A stretch of DNA of 64,000 nt, from NCBI GenBank assembly GCA_028554795.2, contig JAPYKE020000037.1, forward strand, positions 806,001-870,000, given 5' to 3'. The notes under the pieces are model-generated. The model saw nothing but the letters and a program-made list of their open reading frames with translations, did not search any database and was not told the origin of the DNA. Each line of letters starts with the position of its first letter. Position 1 is the first letter of the stretch. Made by a program: the position numbers and the translations under genes. Positions 1 to 13,514 of this stretch are shown here, piece after piece. The stretch comes from Sinohyriopsis cumingii. Taxonomy: Eukaryota; Mollusca; Bivalvia; Unionida; Unionidae.

Positions 1-1
1 T

Positions 2-94
2 GGCTTGCGTGTTGAGCCCACAATCAAACCGAAATCCCTTGGGATGCTGCTGCTGGTCAGAAATGTGCCTGCTATGTCCAGCAGAAAGTGTTGA
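2..94 (+). CDS. Possible C-terminal tail of an upstream gene (partial, weak)
   Basis: The reading frame from base 2 is open for 30 codons and ends in TGA at 92-94. This stretch is visibly more GC-rich than the AT-rich sequence after it, as expected if the window opens inside a last exon. The peptide starts GLRVEPTIKPKSLGM and ends MSSRKC. No domain is recognisable, and 30 codons is within chance. An AATAAA-like motif lies near 625. It could equally be non-coding. Confidence 0.15.
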   Translation, partial: GLRVEPTIKPKSLGMLLLVRNVPAMSSRKC

Positions 95-640
95 CATTGG
101 AAATTTGTAGTGCATGGCTGCTGGTTTTACTACAAGGGGTTTTGTTGGTGATGTCTGAAGCTAATGGTCAGTCTAGATATCCCTCAATGTAAAAATTATG
201 CAACAATTTCCTCCACACACACGAGGCAATCAACGAAGATTGCAAGATCAAGTTTCCATGTGATTTATGTACTGTAAATATCTCGATGTTTTTGTGTGAT
301 CTGATTAGATATACCAATTTCTTAAAAGAGTACTGCTTGTCAACTGATGGAGAATGAAATCTGAAAACTTTTGTTTACTGCCACCATATTCCATTCTCAT
401 ATATGCATTTTAGGAAATTGCTGACCAGGAGATTGACTGTTTAAATTCTAACAGTGCTTTGTATTTTTCTTATTAAATGCAGTTTACCCATTGCTACAGT
501 GAAACCCAGTGATAACACACTTCGTTATACCACGAGTTCAGATATAGCATGGTTGAGGTGTGGCTCCCAATAATTTTGTAATAATTTCACCAATGTCTGA
601 AGCATTCAAACGTTTTGTGCCAAAATAAACAAGACTTTAT
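95..640. other. AT-rich non-coding stretch
   Basis: I see no gene, tandem array or SINE here. It could be 3' UTR and flank if the short open frame before it is real. Confidence 0.4.
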
Positions 641-840
641 TATAGTTATCTGGCAAGATGTGTTGTATTATTATTACATTATCTGGCAAGGTGTGTTATA
701 TTATTATTACATTTTATCTAGCAAGGTGTGTTATATTATTATTAAATTATCTAGCAAGATGTGTTACATTATTATTACATTATATGGCAAGATGTGTTTT
801 ATTATTATTACATTATCTGGCAAGATGTGTTGTATTTTTG
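640..840. repeat. Minisatellite, 33-35 bp unit, about 5 copies
   Basis: A unit around 'tctggcaagatgtgtt' followed by an ATT-rich stretch recurs at spacings of 35, 33, 33 and 33 bp. Because 33 is divisible by three, it creates an artificial open frame with a repeated III-L-GKMC pattern. I do not treat that frame as a gene. Confidence 0.85.
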
Positions 841-2467
841 ATTTGCTACCCGAAGAAATAATTCTCTCTAGGTGTGATAACCTCAGAAAAACTGCAGACA
901 CAGGGATACATTCAGTGAAGATTTTTTGTTGGGTACTGTTAGCACAGCTGACTTATCACTGTTACATTGCATGTACTCCCACAGGAATTCTCAACATAAT
1001 CTATAAATGCTAACATTGGTTTGCGTACCATCGAATTTTCTGAGTTTGGAAACTGTACTCTTCAAATATAAACAAATAAACAGTACTAGCTGATAGAAAA
1101 TGTATATTTAATCCATTTCATTGAGTAAACAGGACTGAATACATATCCAGTATAGAATTTTACATACAGTGCATTTATACACATATGATGGTACATACAG
1201 GACTGAATACATATTCGGTGTTTAGAATTTGACATGCAGGTGCATGTATACACAGATTTGACAGTGCATACAGGTTCTGCACTATAATAGGGTGGTCAGA
1301 TTACATACATTCTTGTGCTGGACATCGTTTTAAGATGCACATGCATACAGAGCTAAACTTGTTTGTTTTGCTTGTGTTAACAAAAACTTTTATGTCAAAT
1401 TGGAACTAAGTACAAAGACAGCTAGCCAATCTGTTGGCCCTGGATGATTGAACTACTATAGCCCACACAGATAACTCATAATGCAAACCAATTTTGACTC
1501 ACTTTTACGATTTACATGTTTTTTTAATAAAAAAATCTACAACCAAAGTCTCCTGTTGATAAAAACTACTTACCCATGTTATTCAATAGTTTGCAAAAAT
1601 TTGTGCTACTTATCTGAAATATTAGCCTTTTGACACTTAGTGCCATTCCCTGGCAACCTATACGGGGAATTATTAGCCTAACCCCACCTAATACTAGCCG
1701 TAAGGACTGCATCCCAGTTGTCACTGTCAGAGCAATGAAACTGAATGCAGATGAAAATTTTTAAAAAGGAAATCATACAACAAATTTCCAACCAAAAAGT
1801 AAATCTGGTGTACATAAAAAGACAAAAGATAATGCTGACATTGTTTTTGATTGCAACCTCACTAAGAACAAAGTATCAGAAGATCAACATTTCTGAAATT
1901 ACGGCTTGAGTTGACAGTTTTTCTGTGCTTGAACAGTTTGGTGACTCTAACATCAGGCACTACTCAATTATCTCCCCATAAAATTTGCTGATCATTATAG
2001 ATCCACAAAATGTCCAATAAAAATACAGTATGTACATGAATCATCTGTTAATTTATTTCCAAACAAAGAAAAATAAAATTCTTGTAAACAAACCATTCCT
2101 ATATAATTATGAAATCATGATAATATTTAAAGCAATTCCATAGAAAATGGTTTTAAAAAAATCTCTCAAAAGATAATTTATGTAATTCATTTAAAGATTT
2201 TTAAGGGTTTACATAATTCAATAAAACAGAGGTGTTAGTACCTGCCAGACTTGATTATAAAAATAATGATGCAATACAGATATATATAAAAGAAATACCT
2301 GGGAAAATAAAACTAAACACAATGGTTAGACCATACTGAGCACCAGTGACATTCATATACAAGATATACAAAATGAACCGATTAATTAATAAATAAACAC
2401 GTGTAAAACCAAGCATACATAGAAAATAAAATACATGTATTTTTGTATTAAAATATTACATATGTGA
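841..2467. other. AT-rich intergenic sequence with one local duplication
   Basis: No coding signal is visible. At about 1125-1275 a roughly 70-bp segment ('gactgaatacatat' ... 'gtgcat..atacaca') is present twice in diverged form. The rest is unique AT-rich DNA. Confidence 0.5.
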
Positions 2468-2780
2468 CCGCTCCAGTGGCCTATTGGTTAAAGCGTCTGC
2501 CTCAGATGTGGGAGGTCATGGGTTCAATCCCTGGCTGAGTCATACCAGAGACTTATAAAAATGCTTCTAACAGCTGCCTCGCTTGGTGCTCAGCATTAAG
2601 AGGTTAGTGTTAGGACTGGTCGGCCTGGTATCAGGATAATGTGACTGTGTGGGACATCATGTTATATGTCTGTTGCATGATACCCCAGTGCTAGACATCA
2701 CTATAAACCGCCACACTGCAGACATCGTAGCAACATGACTGAAAAATTGTTAAAGCTACGTTAAAAATCCAAATCACACA
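2468..2780 (+). mobile_element. SINE family A, near full length
   Basis: This is a tRNA-derived SINE. The head carries an A-box-like TGGCCTATTGG and a B box GGTTCAATCC. The body contains 'ctgcctcgcttggtgctcag' and 'cagtgctagacatcacta'. It ends in 'gctacgttaaaaatccaaat' plus a short CA tail. Other copies lie at 15638, 32902, 35672, 37481, 38911 and 50475. Flanking 'attac' motifs could be a decayed target duplication. Confidence 0.85.
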
Positions 2781-3060
2781 TTACGTACATGTCCAGAAGA
2801 AAAATAAACAAGGGCCTAAACGTTTCTCTTTAGTTCCTAAATGTGCCATTAGTTGTATCTCATTCCAGTTCTATCTTTTTATAATGAATCCTTTCTATAC
2901 TCAATTGTATTTATATAGTATGTTATCAAATTGAGAGCTTATCTGAAATAGTGTATTGAAATAAATTATTAGCACAGATAAAAATTAAGGTAATATAACC
3001 TGCATTAAATTATAAAATAAATATCCATGCTTATTGTCAAAATTGTATTGTATTCATTCT
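2781..3060. other. AT-rich sequence
   Basis: No gene or array is seen between the SINE and the 44-bp array. Confidence 0.4.
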
Positions 3061-3079
3061 CTTTATCACTTTCACCAGA

Positions 3080-4268
3080 TTTAACGCTGTAGGCATGACT
3101 CAAGTCTAGTGAGCCAAGCTATGTTTAACTCCTGGCAATGAGTCAAGTTATATTTAACTCAGCAAGCATGAACTGAGTCTAGCAATCCAAGTTACATTCA
3201 TCTCAACAAGCATGAATCGAGCCTGGTGTGTCGACTTACATTTTACTCTACAGGCATGAACTGAGTCTAGCAAGCTAAGTTACATTCAACTTCACTGGCA
3301 CGAGCTCATTTCATACCGGTGGAGATGAATGCAACTTGGCTTGATAGACTCAATTCACGCCTTGAACTAAGTGTAACTTGGGTTGCTAGATAAAGCTGAA
3401 TCGGGTCTAGCCAGCCAAGTTACACTCAACTCCAGGCATGAATTGAGTCTAGCAAGCCATGTTGCATTCAACTCCACAGGAATAAAATGAGTCTAGCAAG
3501 TCAAATTAAAGCTACATCAAACTCCACTGGCATGAATTAAGTCTAGCAAGCCAAGATACATGCAACTCGACAGGCATAAACCACTTCTAGCAAGCCAAGT
3601 TACATTCAACTCAACATTCATGAAATGAGTCTATCGAGCCAAGTTAGAGATACATTAAACTCCACAGGTATGAACTGAATCTAGCAAGCCAAGTTACATT
3701 CAACTCCACTGGCATGAGTTAAGATTAGCAAGCCAAGTTACATTCAACTCCACTGGCATGAGTTAAGATTAGCAAGCCAAGTTTCATTCAACTCCACTGG
3801 CATGAGTTAAGATTAGCAAGCCAAGTTACACTGAACTCCACTGGCACGAGTTAAGATTAGCAAGCCAAGTTACATTCAACTCCACTGGCACGAGTTAAGA
3901 TTAGCAAGGCAGGTTACATTCAACTCCACTGGCATGAGTTAAGATTAGCAAGCCAAGTTACATTCAACTCCACTGGCATGAGTTAAGATTAGCAAGCCAA
4001 GTTTCATTCAACTCCACTGGCATGAGTTAAGATTAGCAAGCCAAGTTATATTCAACTCCACTGGCATGAGTTAAGATTAGCAAGGCAAGTTACATTCAAC
4101 TCCACTGGCATGAGTTAAGATTAGCAAGCCAAGTTACATTCAACTCCACTGGCATGAGTTAAGATTAGCAAGTCAAGTTACATTCAACTCCACTGGCATG
4201 AGTTAAGATTAGCAAGCCAAGTTACATTCAACTCCACTGGCATGAGTTAAGATTAGCAAGCCAAGTTA
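3080..4268. repeat. 44-bp minisatellite array with degenerate left half
   Basis: The unit reads catgagttaagattagcaag, ccaagttacattcaactcca, ctgg. From about 3700 to 4268 the copies are nearly identical with exact 44-bp spacing (for example starts at 3713 and 3757). From 3080 to 3700 they are diverged and irregularly spaced. Around 3300-3390 part of the array is inverted. The conserved right half suggests recent expansion at one end. Confidence 0.92.
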
Positions 4269-5153
4269 AAGATTACCCTCTAATGTAAACTATATTCCTT
4301 ACCTAAAGGACTCACAGCAGATGGTTATCTCCATGGGTCATATATAAACCCATCCCCACATCATAGCAAAGCTTCAGTTTGTTAAAGTCTAACAATAATT
4401 GACTTATTGTGCACAAACAAAAATGGGATGAATAATGAAAGTTTATCAGAAGTCCAATATTCATGAAACTAGTACTAAAAATCAAAAACATCTGTTTGTT
4501 ATACTAATTTAACAAGCAAAACGTGATGAGTATTTACCACAAATAAACTCTATAAATTCTAATTCTGACACAATTAAAACAAAATAATAAAAATACTACT
4601 GACATGACAGAAACATATCTAGAACAGAAAATTACAAATCTTAGAACTGAAGCATCAGATAGAAGTGATGATGGTCAAGATGGAGCGGAAAGTTAAATGT
4701 ACCAAATAATATCAAAACTAAAGCAATTTTTATTTTTATTGTGACAAACATGCTTTGATTTGTTGAATGACCATTCAAATACATGTAGATAAAAGCAATG
4801 CTCTCTAAAGGCTGTTCCATTTAAACATTTATGTCACCCTGGGAAGGCACTTTTTAAAAAATATATGCCAGGGTACTCTGGCTACTCAAGAGTTCACATG
4901 AAAATGATACAAAGTTCTCAACTGCATCTATGGGTGACTACCCCACATTAAAAATGCCTTCCCTGGGTACCAGATATATTTTACTGGAACAGCCCTAATT
5001 TTTTTCCCAATAATTGATGTCAAAATCCATGATTTACATGCCTCAGTGATCTAAAACTACCAGTGTATGAACCACAATCTGCCTTGAGAGAATCCTGTTT
5101 TGTAGGACCTCCTGTCATTTAAGGCCAGGTCTTAATATGGTGGTGGTGATGGT
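4269..5153. other. Unique AT-rich sequence
   Basis: No gene, SINE or array is visible. Confidence 0.4.
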
Positions 5154-5379
5154 GGGGCCTGAGTGGTCTACAGTGCACACCTTTACCTATCACTGCCATC
5201 TCACCTGTCAGCATGGGTTTGAGTCTCGGGCTTGGCCTATAGATGTATTCTAGAAAGCTTGCCAATAGCAATCAGTGGTTCTTATTGGGGTTTTCCCAGG
5301 TTCTTCCACCACCAGTTATACTGGCTGCCATATATAGCCTATCTCGTGCTGAGAAATGGCATTAAAAACAAAACAACAT
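5154..5379 (+). mobile_element. SINE family B, diverged copy
   Basis: This is a tRNA-headed SINE. The head is 'ggggcctgagtggtctac' with a B box near 'gggtttgagtctcg'. The body has 'gaaagcttgccaatag', 'ggggttttcccaggttcttc' and 'tatagcctatc'. The tail is a short CAA-type stretch. It is diverged from the younger copies at 40149 and 44336. Confidence 0.85.
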
Positions 5380-5984
5380 AATCTGGGATGAAGACAACAA
5401 GGCTATGGGAACATGATAATTACGGGATATAACATTTAATAGCAATCTGAAGTATACTGATATTCAAAACTAAATAATAATATTCAGAAAAATAAAATGC
5501 AGTCAGAGTGAGGCAGCACAATCTGCAAAATTCATGGTACAAAAGTTTAAGATTACATTCCAATTACTCCCTTTTAAAGCTACTAAAATCCTACAAGGTA
5601 ACTGGTGTCTGTAGCTTTCATCTTGATTCTAGAATCCCTCCATGCCCATTCCACACCCAAGACTTTTTCATAAGTCGAAAGCAAATTTACTTTGACAGAT
5701 AAATGTATTACATTCTGTATGGTTATACTTCCATCCATCACACCAATAAGACAAAGATATCTCTTTAAATAATGATATTTTATCCCAGCGGTTATGTCAG
5801 AATGAGTACATTATTGGCTGACATATTTGGCTGCACTAACGACTATGCATAAATCTCAGGTAGAAACTGTCCTTATTAAACAGTTATTCTAATTTATCAC
5901 CAAGATCATTTGACCTAGACTGTCCAGTAAGATGCACACTCTATGTAATGCTGTTTATGGAAACCACCAAGCATTATAAGCATG
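5380..5984. other. Unique AT-rich sequence
   Basis: A 64-codon open frame at 5508-5702 has no recognisable features and I treat it as chance. Nothing else is seen. Confidence 0.4.
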
Positions 5985-6350
5985 ACCACTTATAATGAGG
6001 TATTTCCCATTAAGGCATGCATTATTAAGCAAAACCACCTTATAATGATGTATTTTCCATCAAGGCATGCATTATAAGCAAAACCACCTTATAATGATGT
6101 ATTTCCCGTTAAGGCAGGCATTATAGGCAAAACCACCTTATAATGATGTATTTCCCATTAGGGCATGCATTATAAGCATAACCACCTTATAATGAGGTAT
6201 TTGCCATTAAGGCATGCATTATAAGCATGACCACCTTATAATGAGGTATTTTCCATTAAGGCAGGCATTATAAGCATAATCACCTGACAATGAGGTATTT
6301 CCCATTAAGGCATGCATTATAAGCATAACCACCTTATAATGAAATATATT
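5985..6350. repeat. 49-bp minisatellite, about 7 copies
   Basis: The unit contains 'aaggcatgcattataagc', 'aaccaccttataatga' and 'gtatttcccatt'. Spacing is 49-50 bp (6012, 6062, 6111 and so on). Point differences between copies are few. Confidence 0.9.
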
Positions 6351-8796
6351 CCAATAAGGCAGTGCCACAACTGAGAATGAACATAAAAATAAGGCATTTG
6401 ATAATGAAAAATGACATTATAACTGGTTCACATTAGTTACAAGCAAACATCAGGTGAAGTAAATGAATTAGCAACACTATATCAAAACTGCTAATTTAAT
6501 GGCATCCATCATCATAACCATATTATAAGCAGGGCAGCATCACATTGATAATCTTTGTAATGTAGGCTCATTGTAAATTTACCTGTAGCCGCAACTGACT
6601 ACATGGTTCACACCATTTTATGAAAATATCGGGTATGGACTTTGTAAGGACTTGATAAGGTAAAAATGTCTTGGCCGATTTTGTACCATCGTTTAGAAAG
6701 AGTCCATGGATTTTGAGGCAAGCAACTGGTATACTGGCTTCTGTTTCCTGTTTCAAGGGAGTTTTTCGTTTATTTTTGCGATAAACAAAAAATCTGTTAG
6801 TAACTGTCACGACATTACTGATGATAAAATTCAAAAAATAAAAAGTAAGGACTTAGAAAGAAATTTTCCTTTTTTTTACTTTTGAAAAGTAAGCACTTTT
6901 TCTGGCCTTAGTAAGGTTTAATAAAAAGTAAGCATCTTTCCAATTGGTAAGGACTGGTTCAGAGCATGGACTAGCTTTCCTTTACAAGATCTACAAAATT
7001 CATTGAGGTTGGAGAATACTTTCATATATTTAGTTGTACAGATGAGACTAACAGTCTCACTGCCTCACATCACATAAGTCTATGCTATTAAAAAATAATG
7101 TAAAGAGAAGAAAAAAATTAAAATAATTGTACATCTTGTATCATATAAACATGAGTTGAATTAAATCGAACAGAAGAAAAAGTAAAATGAATTCGCATAA
7201 TGAAGGGGAGTAACGGGCATGAGAAATATTGCACATGTAAAAGTAACAAACAATATGGTATTCTTCATTCATTCAAGAATTTCCTTTCATTAAACTTCAG
7301 TTAAAACCATCAAAGGACGAATTAATATCTAATCAGGCAAAATTCTCCTTAACTGTTGCACAAATATTATGTTCCATAACTAAATTTGCAATTCCTGCAT
7401 TATCAACAAGTGCAAGAGATTTATAAGGCACTTAGCATGTGGTGTAATTTTTGTACCTCATGTTTGATAAACCTGTGGGAATTTAACATGATGCAAATAC
7501 AAGTACATTTATCACATAACTACACTGTTACTTAGGTTGATAAATGAATGCAAGATTTTTGATGATTTTATAACATTTTAGGATGCCATACAAAGTAAAG
7601 ACATGGTCTCCAAGGTATCTGAATTCACTTCCAAGTAATTTAACTATTGGATATTGTACATAATAATGGATTAAATATTTTTAGTGTTTAGGATACAGAA
7701 TCTTATACATTTATGAAACTTTCTGGATAATTTTGTTCATAGCTTTGGTCATATAATATGCACTATGTAATCAGTCTACACCCATCATACCACCATGCAT
7801 TATTCAGTCTACACCCATTATAACACCAAGCATTTTCCAGCTGACAAATTACGCAGAATGGATTTATCAACTCTGTAATTTCTTCATCATAATGTTACCC
7901 TTACACTGCCGCTGCAAAATATGGGAAAAAATTGGCATTTTCATAACTAACTGCTTCTTTTACATTGTCATTCAATTCATCAATCCATTATTCTCAGGCA
8001 TCTGTCTTGTAGTAAGTCTTTCAATGCTCCTGATTGGCTTAATACTTAAGGGAAACTGCATAAAACTATTACAGACTCCTCTGAGAAAAGGTTTCTATTC
8101 TCTGATAGCGATTAGCTTTTCTGCCTACAAACAAATTGGGTCTTGATTATAACTTGTAAATAGACAAGTAAATCCTGTATCCATGTTTTTCAACATTTAA
8201 TTTTCATTATAAACTAATATTTAATTCACAATTTCAGTACTGCTTATGTCCGAGTTTAACGGATTTTGCTTCTGACACAGCTGTGCTTCAATTGAAGTGT
8301 ACAACGGCAATAATCAAGGACTAAGAAAATGTAATATTATTTTATTGCGTAATATTTATTCTATATTCTCTGTCATTTACATCCGTTGGTTTATCTGTGT
8401 TCTAAATGATCTTTAACCTAAGTAAAATCCAAAACCCACCAACCTTGTTATGATGCAGATTAACTGCCACATGTCAGTCAAACCCTAACATGTGCGAATT
8501 CCTACAGACTGCAGATCATTACAAGAAAAGGCATGAGGCATCACACGATTTACAGGTGCTTTGAAAGCTTGTCAGACATCCATGCCTGATGCCCACCACC
8601 TACCTGACTGCCATTACATCTCATATATGATTTCAAATCACATAACTTAATCATTTTCTGAACTGTTTTGGATGACATTTTCAGTTTGCACTAAAAATGT
8701 AACACTAATTCATATGGGGTCAGTGTCAATATAAAATACTCTTATTTGGTATAAGTGTTAATGAGAACTTGTGACTATCTATGTTCTGGCAAGAGG
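6351..8796. other. AT-rich sequence without a supported gene
   Basis: There are only chance frames, including an 84-codon hydrophobic frame at 7892-8146 with no splice or start context. A 33-bp local duplication ('cagtctacacccat') lies at 7770-7835. Confidence 0.4.
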
Positions 8797-8945
8797 TAAA
8801 TTTTGCCAGTCGACAAATGTCAGTGCTTTAGGGAGTGTAGACTGCATAATTTTGCCAGTCAACAAATGTCAGTGCTGTAGGGAGTGTAGACTGCATAATT
8901 TTACTGATTGACAAATGTCAGTGCTGTGGCAAGTGTAGACTGTAT
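8797..8945. repeat. 49-bp tandem repeat, 3 copies
   Basis: 'ttttgccagtc.acaaatgt' followed by 'cagtgct' and 'gtgtagactgcat' occurs at 8801, 8850 and 8899, exactly 49 bp apart. Confidence 0.85.
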
Positions 8946-10390
8946 GCATTTCTAACGATGAGATTTTAAAATTTACTGACAAGAATGTAATTAAATGCCA
9001 GTATGACTGTATACAATAACAAGTAAATGCCTGTGTGTTTGTATAGAATTTCACATCACAACTGACATATTTTTGCTGAAATTGTATACTTTAAACGTGA
9101 TTAAATACTCGCATATAAGCCAAGTTAAACTTTTGTGAACTGCATAAACCCAGATCTGTCACAGCAAAATGCACAAGCAGAACTAGATCTAATCAGTTTG
9201 ATAGGAGTAATCAGTAGAACAACCATCACAGACCATGATCTGCCAGTGCATTATGGAATGGCAGATCAAAGTCAATGTTGTCTGAAGCTGGATTTCACAT
9301 TTAAGTGATTATATATGGCAGTGCACAGAACATGTTAAAATTATATGTGATAAGTTGAATCATTACGAATGCGATCTCTTTAGAATCCAGTATTAACAAT
9401 ATTAACCTTTTCAACTCCTCTCGGTAACTCCTGATTAGCAAATGTCACATTAAATAAATAAGATCAGTTGATAATTTTATCACTGATGATATGAACATAA
9501 TACTACAACATTTCTGGACATAAAAAGAAAGAGTCTTTTTTTTATTATTGAGCGATCCCGTTTTGTGAAGAAACAAAACAAAATGTATACATTTTTGTAA
9601 AAACAATAAACAACTTAAGATGTGTAAATAACTGACTTGAGCATACAGTGCAGTGAGGATTTCAAATAGGAATTAAAACCGTTATCATATCTGTGACATA
9701 AAGCACCACAATTGATAACTGTACATGTATTTTTTCTAAGTTCATTTACAACAGAGTACATGTATGCCAGGAAGATTGAAATGAAGCCAAAACTAAAAAA
9801 TAACAAAAATAATCCACCTAATCCTTATGACATTGTGTACTCCAAAAAAGGGCTTCAAAATGAGCTTCCAACTTGATTTAATGCAAATATTTTATGCACA
9901 TATATTAACATGAAACACAAATATTCTAAACTGTATGTGAAAAAAGTAAAATGTTCTTTTGCAATATCAAACTGAAAAGTATGAATAAAAAAAATTCATA
10001 CTCTTGTAAAAAAAAATATGAGCCGTGTCATGAGAAGATGTCAAGCACAAAATTTACATTCTGAAAAGTATAATTTTCTGACCAAATACAATGCATTTTA
10101 TTTCATGCAAGTAACAAGAATATCAACAGATGCATGTATAATTCCATATAATTCCTGCATGTGGTATAATTTTTCGACATTGATGTTAAATTGTACAAAG
10201 TTATATTTTCTTGTGTTGCAGCTGATATAAATAATTTTCAACACATGGAAATAATTTTCCATCATCTAACGATATTGTTTTGCTTCAAGATATGCCTACC
10301 TCAAAAGTAAGCTATGAATGAAAATAAAAATATTTTTGTTACTAACATTTAATAAAAAACAACTACTTATTTTCAAGCTCTTAGGATATT
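8946..10390. other. AT-rich sequence without a supported gene
   Basis: No SINE, array or convincing exon is seen. Confidence 0.4.
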
Positions 10391-10474
10391 TATATTAGTA
10401 TATCTATGGTATGTTGGATGTGTGTGAGGATATTTATATTAGTACATCTATGGTATGTTGGATGTGTGTGTGTG

Positions 10475-10528
<54 letters not shown>
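10391..10528. repeat. Duplicated 50-bp block plus (TA)n microsatellite
   Basis: 'ggatatttatattagta' ... 'atggtatgttggatgtgtgtg' is present twice and runs into a pure TA run from about 10480 to 10528. Open frames here are artefacts of the TA run. Confidence 0.85.
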
Positions 10529-10530
<2 letters not shown>

Positions 10531-10861
10531 AATACAAATCATATGGCGAATAACAGTCCTTTCAAGTGCACTGGATCCTGCAAAGGATCACGGTTTGTCA
10601 GGGATTGATTAAGATAAATGTAATAAACTGACTACGGACAGTGCAAAACTGTAATCTAGCTAGCCTAGGCGCTTTCGACTCTTAATGAGTCGTTTTCAAA
10701 CGCAAAGACAAAAAAACATAGACAAGACAAACAAATAAAACAGAGAAACCATTACCTTTGTAAAACTTTACATGACTATGACTTTTTGCAGATGCTAAAA
10801 GATATTTTATTTTGACCTAGAAATTGATGAGTCATAGCGTCATCTGTTATGGATATTTTGG

Positions 10862-10921
<60 letters not shown>
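10862..10921. repeat. (TA)n microsatellite, about 60 bp
   Basis: An uninterrupted TA dinucleotide run. Confidence 0.95.
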
Positions 10922-10924
<3 letters not shown>

Positions 10925-11813
10925 TATTTAGGGTATTGATGACACCTATATTATCGTATCTGTGGCTTTTTGAGGTATCTGCATGTATCGTGGATCATAG
11001 GTTGCCCACTCAATATACAGCAGAAGTGGACATTGGGCAAGGGATTAAGTATCCACTAGGTATAACAGATCTACATGTTTGGTGGATGCCCCATTAAGAC
11101 TAGATGTCCATGTGACAGCTGCTCTGGAGAAAGTGGCTACTACTGCAATAGGGAAAAAAATTTCAGTCCCCAACATTACTTACTTACTATAGCACTACGC
11201 ACAGTTCATTCTGTGGTAACATATTCAGCAAACATTTTAAAGGTAATTGGAGAAAACGACCACCCCCTTCCGAAACAATGACAGCATTTCTTGTATTATT
11301 TTAATAATTGAAAAAATAGTCATTTACATATTGTTTTAATGTCTTCTTTCTTCTTGTATGAACCCACAAATATTTATGTGTGATTTCTCTCTTTGTTTAA
11401 AAGCAGAAGTGTTCTCGGATGGTTATTACAATCACTGTATCATTAAATATTTTATTATTTGTGAAGTGACTAATATTGTTTTGAATTTCTTAGCCTAGAA
11501 ATATATCTTTCATATATTGCAATCATGAAAGTATGTCAACGTATTTTAGTGGGCAAGTCTTTGAATATTAAATTGCATTGTGTATCACTTAAAAAAGAAC
11601 ATTCTGCACTGTCTATTGTAGCTCATCCAACAAGTAATTTCCATGCAATGTAGTGGACATCCACTAATACATAATTATATTGATGTGACTTCCAAGTCAT
11701 GACATGGACATCCACGATCACTACTATGTCCCTTCTGAGATGGACAAAAGTGCAGGAGGATTGATTTCCACCATGGAACTGTGGATTTTCTGTGATCCAC
11801 TGCATGTACAGCA
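10922..11813. other. Unique sequence without a supported gene
   Basis: Only short overlapping chance frames are present. Confidence 0.4.
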
Positions 11814-12285
11814 TATTAGGGTATCAGTTTTTTTTTTGTATCTACATTTGGGCATCTATGGTTTATCAAGATTAAATATTAGTGTATATAGGGTTTTTAG
11901 GCTATCTGTATTTAGGTGTCTGTATATCTAGAGTTTGCTGCGTATCTGTAGTTGGGTATCTAGGTTTTTAGGATATATAATGTTTGCTGGATATCTGTAT
12001 TTGGGTATCTGTATTAGGATATCAAGAATCTGCTGGATATCTATACTGGGGTATTTGTATTAGAGTATCTAGGTTTCTAGGATATCTATATTTGGGTACC
12101 TGTATTAGGGTATCTAGGAATTTAGGGTATCTATATTTGGGTATTTGTATTAGGGTATCTAGGTTTCTATGATATCTATATTTGGGTACCTGTACTAGGG
12201 TATCTAGGATTTTAGGGTATCTATAGTTGGGTATTTGTATTAGGGTATCTAGGGTTTGCTGGCTATCTCTATTTGGGCACTTAGG
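11814..12285. repeat. G/T-rich minisatellite of about 45 bp and sub-repeats
   Basis: The phrases 'tttgggtatctgtatt' and 'agggtatctaggttt' alternate throughout in diverged form, with a larger period near 45-60 bp and a 15-bp-like sub-period ('gggtatct'). The strand is strongly purine/pyrimidine-skewed. Confidence 0.8.
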
Positions 12286-13514
12286 TCAATTATATGTGTA
12301 TGGTATCTATATTACTACAGCTATACTATTACAATGGTACAAAAAAAGATTACATGACTATACATGTACATGTAACAAGATTTCATCAAGTTATGGAAGT
12401 GAGGAGGCAAAAATATCAATGGTTTTATCTCAAAGCAATCTTTAAGCTTTAAAAACAAAAGCATAAATTGTTATCTCCTAAAGATTTAAAAAAACAATTT
12501 GTATGATAATTAGTTTGGATCCATACCCCTATCTTATTACTCATGCGACGTGTACCAAGGTTAATTGAAACACCCTCAATGGTCTGAGAGTTATGCTTTA
12601 GAAACAATGATATTTACATTTTGAGAGATGGACAGTTATATCTAGAGACTCCACCCCACCCTGGACATAATGCTAGGGTGGAAAGGCATTTAAAAACAAG
12701 CTATCTGGTAACTGTGTCATCTCAGTGAGATTACCTGTATTCTTGTTAGAGATCCATACGTGAACAAAAATAGTTTTAAAAAAATACAGAAGGTGTGAAT
12801 TATTAAACCAAGCTTGTCTTTTATTCTTCAGTTTAGTAAAAAACAAAACAACCTGCAAACATGGTACATAATCAAGGGATATAATCTAAGGTATGGATAG
12901 ACAGACTAACAAACAAACAGACACCAAATAAAAGCCTTTAACATGGTGTTTAATCAAGGGTATGGACATGCAAATAAACACCAAAGTGTTGAGCTAAGCT
13001 AGGGCTGGTTCAATAAAATAATTTATGGATGATAAGAGAATTATTGCTGTAACAGCTGAGAAACTGTTAATATTATTATGCATGAGAAAGAAATATTACT
13101 AAGAATCCAATCAGAACCACCATACACAGTGGTAAAAAACACAAAATACATTCATAAAAACCATATTTACAAATAATTTTTAAAAAATCTGACTAGATTG
13201 ATAACAGTAAAACTATGATAACTTAAACCTCAATCCCTTGAATACATGATCACAATCAAATGCTTGTACAATCCCAGTAAAGTACAGTCACATTCCATCA
13301 ACCTCGAAAAACTCGAAAACTACCAATTACGTGAACTCAAACATTGGACATCATTAAAGAACAAGCTCTGCCTTAATGCGGGCATTGACAAATCTGGTCT
13401 TCAACTTTTTGGATGCTCACATGTATAAATATTCAAGGACTGATGAACAAAATGGCACCATAATCAAATGTGGTAATATTATTTAGAGTACTGAATAAAC
13501 TCATAAGTCAGATC
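12286..13514. other. AT-rich sequence without a supported gene
   Basis: A short diverged duplication ('aatcaagggatataatctaagg' like) lies around 12870-12960. No exon is recognised. Confidence 0.4.

Noticed and set aside
2480-2545. Possible tRNA gene (A and B boxes)
   Set aside because: The same sequence heads every family A SINE and does not fold as a complete tRNA with an anticodon arm. It is a SINE promoter.
7892-8146. Hydrophobic 84-codon plus-strand ORF
   Set aside because: AT-rich DNA readily gives hydrophobic frames. No start context, splice site or conserved motif.
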